Positions 1-10,440 of a stretch of 64,000 bases of DNA are shown one piece after another. A program made the translations under genes and the position numbers. The notes under the pieces were generated by a model. That model had not been told where the DNA came from and made no database searches. It saw only the letters and a program-made list of their open reading frames with translations. The DNA is taken from contig NC_051074.1 of assembly GCF_004664715.2 (NCBI RefSeq), forward strand, positions 17,919,558-17,983,557. The letters are read 5' to 3'. Positions within the stretch are counted from its first letter, which is position 1. The number at the start of each line of letters is the position of its first letter. Origin of the DNA: Peromyscus leucopus. Its lineage: Eukaryota > Chordata > Mammalia > Rodentia > Cricetidae.

Positions 1-3000
1 TCATTACAGGTCTATAAAGAAACCACAGAAGGGAAACATAAGAGAATTATCTAGCACATACACACTCGTAAACTCTCATGCTGCCCCAGAATAAACAGAC
101 TCCACACAGTAGTTCTTTCATCTCCCTTCAAGTATGAGGATGGGCAATTCCTTAACATAAAATATTAGATTTTGAACATAGTGATTCATCATATTCAATA
201 TCCAATTTAGGACTGTGTGAAAAGTTGTCACATTTACAAAGAGAGGATCAAGTTAGTTTACATAGTAAATTATTTTCCCATCTGACTATATGAATGTTTA
301 GACAGAGATACTGATTTTGGAGCCTAACAGAAAGCAGAATGCTGTCTTGGACTATTATGTCTGGAGAGAGGAAATACAAGGCCACTGTGCTAATGCTATG
401 TCTATTTTAATTATCTACTCAAAAAAATCTTACATTTAACATGCACATAAGCAAGATGTAGAGGTAGAAAAAAAACAACTTCAGCATAAAAAAGAGATTC
501 AAACTATGAATGTGCGTAGGTATGACTAGACTGTTCTTCTGCACTAATTCTCAGTATCTGAAAAAAGAGAAGTGCTTTGAAGGACAAGTGCTTTATTATA
601 ATCCCTCCCCAGAAGTGAGCATCATACAGTCTTCTGTATTTTCAAAGTATATATGGTCCCCACATTATACAGTTGCCTTCTAACTTTTGTAGGGCTGATA
701 ATGCTCACAGCCCCTGGCCGACCAGAGCTCATATGCCTAAAGGCAGACAAACATCTTAGAGTACAGAGGAAGTTCAATGAAGTCCCTGCAACCTGCTAAT
801 TCTCAAATATTCTATCAGGCCCCATATTTGGTCCCATAACTTTGGGACTTTTCGCCATATGAATATTAGGGAAAATGGGCATTGTAACCACATCAGCATT
901 CAATTCCCAGCCCAATAGAATATTTAAGAACTTTTTTTCTTACCAAATGAATACTTTCAGATTTTATTAATGCTTTTAGGACACAGGAGACACACAGCTG
1001 ATGTTTGGATGATTGTTTCTGTAGAGCAAAAGTTGTAAATGTTTAACTCCTATCAGTCAAAAAGAGTATACCTAAGCACATTGTCTTACTTAGGACATCT
1101 AAGGTTCAAATCACAAATCAAATGCCTTCCAGAAACTTATTTATAGGCACAAGATTAATTCTGTTTCCTTTAACTTTTCCAAGTATGCTATGTTCAGTGG
1201 TAAATTTTGGCTTCTCTTCAATAAAGAGTGCTTTGGCAAAAACAGTAACATTTTCTCAGCTCTGTAGGTGATGATGACTAGTGGTTCAGTGCTCAACAGC
1301 ATCATGGTTATTATCACTGGGTCTCTGGTTTCAATATAATTCTTTCCTCTTGAACATTCATATATGTGAGATCCAACTATAATCACAAGGCATAAAAAGA
1401 TAATACATTCAATGGTGGCATTTGGTCATTTTGACCCAACTCTGTTTCCCCTATTCTCCCCAATTCACAGAAAGTAAAATATTAGATTGGCATATTCTCA
1501 TACATAGAACCACTTTAAATGCAAAGTATAAGAGTTCTTTCTTTGATGTAACCATTGCTCATCTGCATATCCTCTCACAGAAACAGTTTTTCTCTGAGTA
1601 GTTTGCTGGGAGTCGGAACACATGTGAGGACACATAAATATAGAAAACGACAACAATAGTGGCCATCATTGATCAAGCAAGTGTGAAAACCGAGGAAGAG
1701 CTGATGTGCTGACAAACAGTCCCTGAGGCCGTGCTAACATCTACACAAAAGCTCACTGAGTCTATTTGCAGGTGAACTGAGACTCTGGAATTGAAGTTTC
1801 TCAGCTTAAAACATTGGGCACAGTCGTGATTTTGGATCCATGATCTGCCATGGTGCTAACCTCATATTGCTGCTTACAGCAGTGCTCAGCCTCTGGAGTA
1901 ACACACCTGTGCTGGAGCCTACAAACTGTCATGTCGTCCTAACTGAGGTGTCCCTTTGTCCTACAAAACACAGAGAATACTTCTTCCTAACAAAGGAAAC
2001 TGAGATCTTTCCTGTCCTATCGGGGCGGGGGGATGAGCTGCAGCACTTTGCTGCTGGGAATTTTTCAGCAGAATATTTAAGGGGAAAGAGCAAGTGTTGT
2101 TCTTGGGCTTTGAATTGCCTTAGGCTCAGATGCCAAGAAGTGTGTCCACCTCACCTCAGGAAAGCCTCTTTTCCATAGGAGGATGTCACTGAAAACAACC
2201 CAGGCCTTCTTACTGTGCTGAGGTCATTCTTGAGCAGGAGCAGAAACCACCTTCACTTATTCATACTTCTGGGCAATTTTAAAATGTTATCTTCAAAAAA
2301 ATAGTAGGCCAGTGGAGGGCAAGATTTTGAAAGACTTCTCTCTCACAAATACATACATGTATTTCTAAATGGTGAGATAATACATAGATTGGCTTAGTTG
2401 TATGATTACTGTTTTCACAGTAGACTGGAAATTTTATTATTATTATTCATTAAATCCAGGGGACTCAACCTACACACTGAGCTTTTACAGTTAATGTAGT
2501 TCTGCCAATTTTCCTTCATAATTTAAACTTTTGAAGAGTGTAAACCTGGTAAAAACACAATCAATACATAAACTTGAAAACAATAAAATATGTAATAGAA
2601 TTTGACCACTGTCTAATAACTATTAACATTCTGGAGACCACACTAATTTGCTTACTTTATGGATAACCATAGATAAACAAGATCTAGAGAAATGAGTTTA
2701 TGGAGGATATTTTGTTTTCACTGATCACTAGTAATTATGCTAGTAACATCTCATATATAACTGCATACTTGTTCCCCGTGGTCTCCCCTGGTCAATTGAT
2801 AATGGGAATTCATCTGTTTTCCTGTACTTTTCATATGTAACCATTTATAAAAATCATTAAAGAGCTTTCAACTGTTTGATTCACAAAAATTGCCCATTAT
2901 ATTTTGTTATGCTGCCTATTTCCTTCAAAAGTATCTTGCTGCTATCTCTCTAAGTAGGTTTAAATGTAACCTATGCTTTTATTTTTAATGTAGCTGAATA

Positions 3001-3075
3001 TTGTGTCATAGTGTAGATATCCTATACTTTTTCCACATGTGGTAATAATGGCACATTTCTAATTTTTAACAATTA
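1..3075. other. AT-rich stretch with no recognisable gene or repeat
   Basis: I see no SINE, LINE or LTR landmark here. The longest frame, 1840-2178 (+, 112 codons), begins with a hydrophobic run that resembles a signal peptide, but it has no family resemblance, no downstream polyadenylation context and no splice structure that I can support. It is most likely chance. The region is probably old single-copy intron or intergenic DNA. Confidence 0.5.
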
Positions 3076-3879
3076 ATTTCCATTTTATTTTTTTAAGTTT
3101 GCACAATATATTTTCATCATCTTCTTTCCCTTTTGTCAGGCCAGCTCCACCTAGATTTTGCCTTTCCCTCTACTCCCCCAACTTCACTTTCTCTATCTCT
3201 TATCCCTTATCTCTTATCTCTATTTCTTTCTCTTTCTCAGCAAAAAGAAAAGGAAAAAATCTAACTAAAAAAAGATAAAAATGCAAAAATAAAGAAAAAT
3301 ACTTAAAGACAAACAAACACGGAGCCTGTACTTTATTGGCCAGCTACTCCTAGGCACAGGGCTTTCCCTGCACTCCACTGGAGAAAACTGATTTTCCTTT
3401 CCCAGCAGGTATCAACTGCACATAGCTTCTTAGGTAGAGGTGGGACTTTGTGTCTATTTCTCATTCTCCATCCTAGGATTTTGTCTGGTTTGAACTTCTT
3501 CAGGCTATGTGCTTGTTGTCAGAGTTTTGTGGGTTCATACTCTGTCAGTCACATTGTGTCTGGAAGATGCTGTGTCCTTGGAGATATCAATCACTTCCGC
3601 CTCTTAACAATCTTTTGTCTCATCTGTTGCATAGATTCCCTAAGCCTTGAAGGGAACAGCTTGATAAAGATATACCTCTTATTACTTTGTGCTCCAAAGT
3701 CTCTCACTCTCTTCCCATCGTCCAGTTATGGGTCTGTGCACTAATTATTATCTACTGCAGGAAGAAGCTTCTCTGGTGATGGATGAGTGATGTCTTCATC
3801 TATGAGTATAGCAATATGTCACAAGTAGTCATTTTATTAGTGTGTTCCTTTGATAAAATAATAGTTTTCTGCTTTTTTG

Positions 3880-4330
3880 TTACAGGCATGTTTTGTTTTG
3901 TTTCTTAGAACTGTCTTCATTGTGCCCTATAGGCTTGAGTATGCAATGTTTTCAATTTTGTTCAATTCTAAAAAGTTTAAAAGTCCTTCCTGGTTTCTGT
4001 CTTGGCCTAATTATCATTCAGTTTCCACGAATTTGTATACTTTCTTCCATTGTTATTGATTTCCAGCTTTAACCCCTGGTGGTCAGATAAGATGCAAGGT
4101 GTTACTCCAATTTTCTTTTATATCTCTTGAGGCTTTCTCTGTGCCTCATGTGTGGTAACCTTTGGAGAAAGCTCCATAGCCTGCTAAGAAAAAAAGTATA
4201 TGCTTTAATGTCTAAGTGGAACGTTCTGTAGATGCCTGTTAGGTCCATCTGATTTATGTGTGTTTCTTATGTGGCAGGAAGATGGGTCCTGTTTTCTAAT
4301 CTAACTTGTTTGTCTATGTATTTTTTGGGG
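3880..4330 (-). pseudogene. L1 ORF2 remnant, endonuclease-side 5' part
   Basis: On the plus strand this shows the usual antisense L1 ORF2 path: TGCCCTATAGGCTTGAGTATG, then CCTGGTGGTCAGATAAGATGC, then TGCCTGTTAGGTCCATCTG. These correspond to the region just after the endonuclease in rodent L1. Stops and indels break the frame. It runs directly into the 3' UTR, so the polymerase domain has been lost. The assignment rests on remembered rodent L1 sequence. Confidence 0.7.
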
Positions 4331-4339
4331 GAAAGTGAG

Positions 4340-5040
4340 ATCATTAATGTTGAGGGTTCTTAAAGAGGTTTGGGTCCCTATCTCTTGTGATAGGGATTCA
4401 TACTGCTTATGTCCTCTTGTGGCTAATTAACCTTCTCTTCAGACTCAAGTTTTCTTTCCAGTGCTTTCTGAGAGATATATTGGTAGATAGGCACTGCTTA
4501 AATTTGTCATTGTTATGAAAAGTTTTTCTTTTTCCTTCCATTGTGATTCATAGTTTTGTGGGGTATGGTTGTGAGGATGGCATATTTTGTCTCTTGGCAC
4601 TTGTAGAACAACCGGCCAGGCTCTTCGGCTTTCAGAGTCTCCATTGAAAAGTCGGGCTTTATCCAAATGAGCCTGCTTTTGTATGTGATTTGTTCTTTTC
4701 CCCTTGTGGATTTTAATATCATTTTTTTGTTCTGTACATTTAATGTTTTTATTATTATGTGTCCTAAGGAGTTTCCTTTCTGGTCCTATTTGATGCACCA
4801 TGTGCCTCTTGTACCTTCATAGGCATCTCTTTCTTTAGACCTTCTGTGATTTTGTTAAAAATATTTTCTCTGCCTTTAAACTGAGTTTCTTTTCCTTCCT
4901 TTAAACTTATCATTTGTAAGTTTGGTCTTCTTATAATGTTTTAGATTTATGGGATGTTTCGTGCCTGGATTTTTTTTTAATTAAACATTATCTTTGACTG
5001 ATCTATCTGTTTTTTCTACCTTGTCTTTAAGACCTGAGAT
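4340..5040 (-). pseudogene. L1 ORF1 remnant, C-terminal RNA-binding part
   Basis: The minus-strand frame at 4513-4722 reads through DFSMETLKA, the decayed form of the conserved ORF1 C-terminal segment (typically DFSAETLQAR in rodent L1), preceded by a K-rich GKEQITYKS stretch matching the usual GQVTYKGKP region. ORF1 protein normally binds L1 RNA as a coiled-coil trimer. The frame is interrupted by stops and by the insertion whose left edge is at 5040. The remaining N-terminal part continues on the far side of that insert at 5825-6130. Confidence 0.75.
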
Positions 5041-5836
5041 CCCATCTGTCTTGTGGCAGTATGGGTGTAGAAAGAAGCCCCAATCCCACCCTGCCCATCA
5101 ACTAACTCCTGGGACCAGTAGGAGAGCTGTCCCTGAGGTCATCAGATCGTGAGAGCTGTTCCTGACCTCCACCAGCTGCAACACTTGGGAGAGCAGGCCC
5201 TGCCAGGGCAGCACCACAGACCCAACCCCATTAGCAAAGGTGTAAGTGAGCCACCTCCGAAATTGTGAGCATGGGACAGATGTCCCCATTTCCCATCTGG
5301 CGGACCAACCCTACAGCTGCCCAGGCTCAGGCCCACAGTTATGACTTGGTCTGCCCCAACATCCACCCCACCTATGATCTGCTAGAACACATGAAGGAAT
5401 CTGACCCACAGACCAAAAGCTGCAAGATCTCCACAACACAGGGCACCAGTGGGATGTCCAGGAAGAGTCCTAGATGGGGCCCAGCATCAAATGCATAGTG
5501 GAGAGCAGCCACATTGAACCAGACCAATGACTCCTTGCAATGAACACTTGCAAGTAGAAATGTATGGACCAAGAAGTATACAGTGTGTGTGACTTGCTGG
5601 GAGGCAGTGCAACTTCCATGATGAGATTTTTAATTCCTTCCCTTTTTAAAAAAAAAAAAATTCTCATTTTATTTTCTTCAATTTTTTTCTCTTGAATTGT
5701 GTTTTATTGCGGGGGAGGAGTGCAGGGGTGGAGGGTGGATGCAAAGGGACAGGGAATGAATGACATCAAGATACATGATGTGAAAAACACATATAATAAA
5801 TAGGTTTTTTTTAATTTAAAAAAAAAGACCAGAGAT
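5029..5836 (+). mobile_element. Retroposed insert with A-tail and 12-bp target duplication inside the L1
   Basis: The insert spans 5041-5824. It is flanked by AAGACCTGAGAT (5029-5040) and AAGACCAGAGAT (5825-5836), a 12-bp target duplication with one mismatch. The L1 ORF1 sequence resumes exactly after the right copy. The insert is more GC-rich than its host, carries a near-repeat GAGAGCTGTCCCTGA (5122-5136) and GAGAGCTGTTCCTGA (5151-5165), and ends with an AATAAA-type signal near 5798 followed by an A-rich tail. The plus-strand frame 5265-5498 (77 codons) has no recognisable relatives. The GAGAGCTG...CCCTG style resembles dispersed rodent retroposon sequence that I cannot name securely. It could also be a non-coding RNA retrocopy. 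Confidence 0.7.
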
Positions 5837-6440
5837 TCTCTCTTTCACATCTTGTAGTCAGTTGATGAGGCTACCTCTGAGCTTTTTGTTGGATATCATG
5901 AGGATTTCATTTCCAATTTTATTCCAGTTTGGGTATTCTTTAATACTTTTCTTTGTTAAATTCTACACTTATGTCTTTAAAAGTTGTCATTATTTCATTC
6001 ATCTATGTTTTCACAGTTTTCATTAAGGCATTATTTATTTCCTTTTTAAGGTCCTTGAACACATCCATAAATGACATTTTGAAGTCCTTGCTTGTGCTTC
6101 AGCTAAATTGCTTTTCAGAGAGTCTAGCACAGTAGGGTTGCGGGCTTCTGGAGAAGGCCCCCTGTCTTGGTCATTCATGTTTTTTTGTTCTGGGGTCTTG
6201 ACAACTGTAGTTATGATGCTTAAAATGTTTCTTGGTGTAGATATCTAGTCTTGTCCTTGTCAGGTGAGTGTTCTGTTCTTCTGCTGCCAACTCATACTCT
6301 GGGTTCTAACCAAGTGTGGTGGCTATGGGGTCCCTGGTAGAGAGCTCTTCTATGGATCAACAAGGAGTCACAAATGAATGGAAATGGGGCTAAAAGGGAA
6401 GGCTGCAAGAGATTGCTGGGAAGAAGTAAAGGAAACCTGG
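5825..6440 (-). pseudogene. L1 ORF1 N-terminal coiled-coil part and 5' region remnant
   Basis: The plus strand continues the antisense ORF1 sequence with AGAGATTCTCTCTTTCACAT and later TTCCTTTTTAAGGTCCTTG, the coiled-coil portion of rodent L1 ORF1 read backwards. From about 6130 onward the match becomes weak and may represent the 5' untranslated part. The frame is broken many times. Confidence 0.6.
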
Positions 6441-6544
6441 GCCTGCCTCTATCTTTTACTATGAAAAGGAATCTTTGGACTCCATGTGTTAGACATGTAA
6501 TTACTTTAATGGATATATTTTCAGAAGCTGTCAAAAATATGTAT

Positions 6545-6650
6545 ATGCAGGTACATGTGTATATGCCTGCTTATGTATGTGTGTACAGGTGTATGGATAT
6601 GTGTGTGCATATAAATGTGCATGTGTGTGTATGTGCATGGGTGTATAGTT
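6545..6650. repeat. Degenerate TG/TATG-rich simple sequence
   Basis: Loosely repeated TGTGTATG-like units (TGTGTGTACAGG, TGTGTGTGCATA, TGTGTGTATGTGC). The plus-strand frame 6374-6727 crosses it and is explained by this low-complexity run. It lies between the antisense L1 and the next L1 3' end. Confidence 0.7.
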
Positions 6651-6789
6651 TAAGATCTTATCAGAAAGCTTTTAATGTGTCCAGAAGCTATTTTACATGG
6701 ATATATAAACAACAAGGAAGCATATAAAGCCTCAGTATGAAGACAGAAAAGCATCTCCTATTCAGTCTGTCTAGTGTTACCTGTATGTA

Positions 6790-7176
6790 TGTTTATAGGG
6801 CTGACCATTTGGCACTGAATAACCAGTCAGTGTGCTTTTCCCTGGTGAAGACTATTTCTCCCCACTCTCCACATTCCTTAGCTGTAGTTCTTTGTGTAAG
6901 GCTGAGGTCCTATGGACTTTGCCCCCATCCACAGCTTTTCCCCATCCACATTAGTACACCTATCATGGTTGCCCTAGTTCAGCTCGTGTTGGTGAGACAT
7001 TATGGAAGCATACACACAAGTAACACTGACAGACTGAACAGGTTGTATTTATATGTATGCATGTATTGATGTAACAGCAGTTCACGAAATGAGAGACCAT
7101 GAGTTTGAAAGAGAACAAGAGGAGAGCATTGGAGGGTTTGAATGGAGAAAAGGGAAGGACGAAATTATCTAATTAT
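6790..7176 (+). mobile_element. L1 3' UTR and 3' end, 5'-truncated (Lx-type)
   Basis: Sense-strand landmarks of a rodent L1 3' end: GAAGACTATTTCTCCCCACTC, CATTCCTTAGCTGTAGTTCT, AGTTCAGCTCGTGTTGG, then ACACACAAGTAACACTGACA, GTTGTATTTATATGTATG and the terminal GAGTTTGAAAGAGAACAAG...GGAGGGTTTG. It ends near 7176 and is followed directly by a TA microsatellite, which may have grown from its A/T-rich tail. It has opposite orientation to the L1 on its left, so it is a separate insertion. No target duplication is visible because of the adjacent simple repeats. Confidence 0.7.
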
Positions 7177-7179
7177 AAT

Positions 7180-7182
<3 letters not shown>

Positions 7183-7226
<44 letters not shown>
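7183..7226. repeat. (TA)n microsatellite
   Basis: An uninterrupted AT run of about 44 bases directly downstream of the L1 3' end. Likely polymorphic in length. Confidence 0.95.
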
Positions 7227-7228
<2 letters not shown>

Positions 7229-9167
7229 CCATTCCTTCTTTCATGCAATTGTCCACCTGCTTAGTGTCTACATGACAAATACAAAATCAACTCCATCACT
7301 TCACTGAGATAGCCAGAAAATAAAATTTAAATTTCTAAAAACAAGAATTTTTCACATTGTTTTAACTGCTTTTCAGTAGCTCAGGAGGAGAAGAGGGAGG
7401 GGAAAGTACAGTTGGTATGTAAGATAAATTTTTAAAATGTTATTTAAATAAGATAAAATAAAATTTAAAAAAATAGTACCTTAGGGAACATTTGAGGATC
7501 ATTGCTTACTGTGAAAGAACTGGTGGGTAAACATGGTTGGCTAGTTGGTTCAGTGGGTGGGTGAATGGTTAAGTAACAGAGTGGATGACTAGCTGGTTTT
7601 CCATTTCCTGTACTCTCCTAATTCATAGTGCCTCTGAGCATTTCTGGAAGTATATTACATTAAAACTATTAGGTGTAAAAGATTAAAACTACTAAGAATA
7701 AAGCCTCAACAATAATGTATCATTAAATTATGTAATAGAATTTATAAAGTACTTTGAATAAAAGTTAAGAACAGTGACACTTATAAAATTCAATAAAATT
7801 CAGTAAGGAAAATTTGTAGACTGGACATAACTTATACATTGCTCTGTGTCTGATATTATATAAAGCTATTTTAGATTTTGTTTTTAACTGACACGGAGGA
7901 AAAATGCTATATTAATTGAGAAAAAAGTCTCTGAATAGGAATAGCATTGACTTTTAAATTATTGGCTTTATCTTGCTCTTTTATGTATGCTCAGAATAGT
8001 GACAGCATTTTCAACAATGTTCCAAAAGCCATTTAGCTTACAAAGTGGAATTATTGTGATACGGTACACTTAATGCGTTTCTTCTTCATAGCATCTTATT
8101 TCATAAAAAATCAATTGGATTTTATGCCTTGCATAGAAGCCCTTCTTCCACACTGAAGTCAGAGTTATTATGGGCAAGCTGGGCAGATATCACCAAATGC
8201 ACTAGAACCTTTCTGCAGTACTTATTGTTGTATAGAATGAGGCATAAGCACTCCGCCACACTATAGTAGCACTTTTTCTAACATATTCATTTGTAGAACT
8301 CTTTATAGAAAACTATCAATATTATCAAGGTATGCAAGAATGTCTTGAAGCTTTTCCAGAGAGTAGTGGTATTTTCCATTCAAAAACTAAACAAAAGAAA
8401 AAATTCTTGCCCCAATGCAAGTGTACACAGAATGAACATTGAGCATCATAGCAAGCCTGTGGTAAGCATGCACCTGACAATGTGTAAATATGTGAATGAA
8501 GGCAGTTTTCTCATATATGCAGTGATAACATAAGAGCAAGAGGCACAGATAAGGGAATGTAGGTTCCTTTCAAATAGAAAAAAAAATTACTGGATTTGAA
8601 TATAAATAGTTAGAGCTGGCCACTCAGGATATTTCGAGTTGGAAACATAAGTCCATAGTGTTCGAAAGCCTAGTTGCAGATAACGTCTCAGATGAGGATT
8701 GCATGCAGTCTCTTCTGAAAATCTTGTTTCGTTCCTATTCCCATTTGAAAACTTCCCAGTTCAACTTTTATAGAAACTCAGTCTGAAGATTTCCTTACTG
8801 AGTAGTAATCAGCATGGGGCATTCCTGAAATTGTCCTCAGTGAAAGAACTCCCCAAAAGCCTTGGTTTGCATCTCTCCTCATTGAGCTTCTGTTTTCCTG
8901 GACTGTCCTGCAGTAAGAGTTCCAAAGATGGAGCACTCATGCAGCTTCTCTATGTGCGTAATCCCATGCAAACCTCTAGGCACGTAATTGTGTTTCTTCA
9001 AAGGGACTTTTCCAAGCCGATGACCATAAGGAAAGGGGCAAGATAGAGTTGCCACAAACTACAATAATGAAATTAAGATGCTTAGAATGTATTTTATCCT
9101 TTTTAGGACATTTATTATTACACAGTTATCTATCATAAATATTCTCCTTATAATTTTCTCTAGCTTC

Positions 9168-9168
<1 letters not shown>
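7227..9168. other. AT-rich stretch with no recognisable feature
   Basis: I see no repeat landmark and no convincing frame. The frames at 8345-8533 and 8831-9046 are short and have no family resemblance. There is a small TGG-rich patch around 7540-7600 (GGTTGGCTAGTTGGTTCAGTG) of no clear meaning. Confidence 0.5.

Positions 9169-9170
<2 letters not shown>

Positions 9171-9212
<42 letters not shown>
9171..9212. repeat. (AC)n microsatellite
   Basis: About 21 AC dinucleotide units, followed by a broken ATGCATACACACACAT extension to about 9230. Confidence 0.95.
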
Positions 9213-9215
<3 letters not shown>

Positions 9216-9234
9216 CATACACACACATATGGTT

Positions 9235-10295
9235 TCACTTTAATGCATAGTTAGGTGGAATCATGAATGGTGGGGTTTACTTAATGCAATTTTTTTCTGA
9301 TTCTCCTCTTTTCACTGCTTTATTTCCTGCAAGATAAACAAATATCAACAATTTGGCATACTCACATGCATGTCTTAATAGTTTTCTCATACTACAAATC
9401 ATATATGAATATAAATGTGCATACATATACAGTCATACAACCCTGGTCATGACTTTTCAGGCAATATGCTTCACTAAAATTACTGTTACTAGAAAAGGAG
9501 GTTATGAATTGTTTCCAGAAACACTGTTTATCCATGTAATCAATATCCACAAATGCCAAACACATGAAACTTACAGAATTCATTCTTGCATAAATATAAA
9601 TATTGTCTCTTATTTAAAAAATGTTATTTTAGGACTATAGTTCTTTTCTGTCATAGTGATATCTCTAAAAAGCACATTTTGTTCTCTCTTTTAGGTAAAC
9701 TTTTTTTTCTATTTTGAATAACTTACATTTTCTTTTTCCTTTTGAGAGATTTTGGAAAGTTGTATTAGGGCTACATTTTTTTTATTGCAACATTGTGGAA
9801 ACCAAACTGGTCTTTCAGTACATAATCCCTTGCCTTTAGTCTTAAGAAATGCTTTGTGTTGCCTGTTTATTTTTGTTGTCTGTATTTCCTCCATTGATTT
9901 CATTATAACACTTTTGTGTTTCTAATGTTAACATACTTCATGTTTAATACATGACCTGTGAATATATTGTCTAGTTTGCTTATTGTCTTAATCTCTTATT
10001 TCTACTCTGTGCTTTAAATACTTGTATCATTTTGAGTAACAACTTCAGATGTGAACAGTGAGGGGCTTCATTTTCTGTTTAGTGGCTCATACCCACTGCA
10101 GTTTGAAATGAAGATATTCATCAATAAAGAGATTTTGTCATGGTATGCATGTGTTTCCATAACTATTCACATTACTATTTTGTATAATGAGTCTTTTTTC
10201 CTAGCACCTCTTCATTTTTCTTCTCTGTGATTCTTGGCAATCTTTTCCAGGTCATTGTGACTTGAGTATGGCTATTAACTATTCTAAATCACATT
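9235..10295. other. AT-rich stretch with no recognisable feature
   Basis: Short frames on both strands overlap each other (9353-9640 plus, 9392-9583 minus, 9709-9903 minus) and none resembles a known protein. No repeat family recognised. Confidence 0.5.
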
Positions 10296-10297
10296 AC

Positions 10298-10440
10298 ACT
10301 TCCCTCTTCCAAAATGGAAACTAAAGCTTTCTATTCCATATGTATAGAGAGGGGAGCAACAGGCAAGGTGCCTTGCCCCACTGACATTCGGGGTTGAAAT
10401 CCCTCCAATCTCATGTCTCCTCATACATTCCTTGCCTCAG
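10298..10440 (+). mobile_element. MIR-like ancient SINE core (tentative)
   Basis: The order AAAATGGAAACTAAAGCT, then GCAAGGTGCCTTGCCCCA, then GGGGTTGAAATCCCTCC, then CATGTCTCCTCATACATTCC parallels the MIR core (ATGAGGAAACTGAGGCT, AAGTGACTTGCCCAAGG, GCTGGGATTCGAACCC). Divergence is high, as expected for a MIR in a fast-evolving rodent lineage. The call rests on pattern order only. Confidence 0.45.

Larger units (their letters stand above)
3077..6440 (-). mobile_element. Old Lx-type L1 retrotransposon, antisense, internally deleted
   Basis: Read on the minus strand, this is a degraded rodent L1 in the order 5' region (about 6440-6130), ORF1 (about 6130-4340, interrupted), 5' part of ORF2 (about 4330-3880), then 3' UTR (about 3870-3077). 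The 3' UTR is recognisable on the plus strand by landmarks such as TTGGCCAGCTACTCCT, GAGAAAACTGATTTTCC and GTCTCTCACTCTCTTCCC, which I recall from rodent Lx L1 3' ends. Most of ORF2, including the reverse transcriptase, is missing between about 3860 and 3890, so the copy is dead. Boundaries are approximate, especially the 5' end near 6440. Confidence 0.8.
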
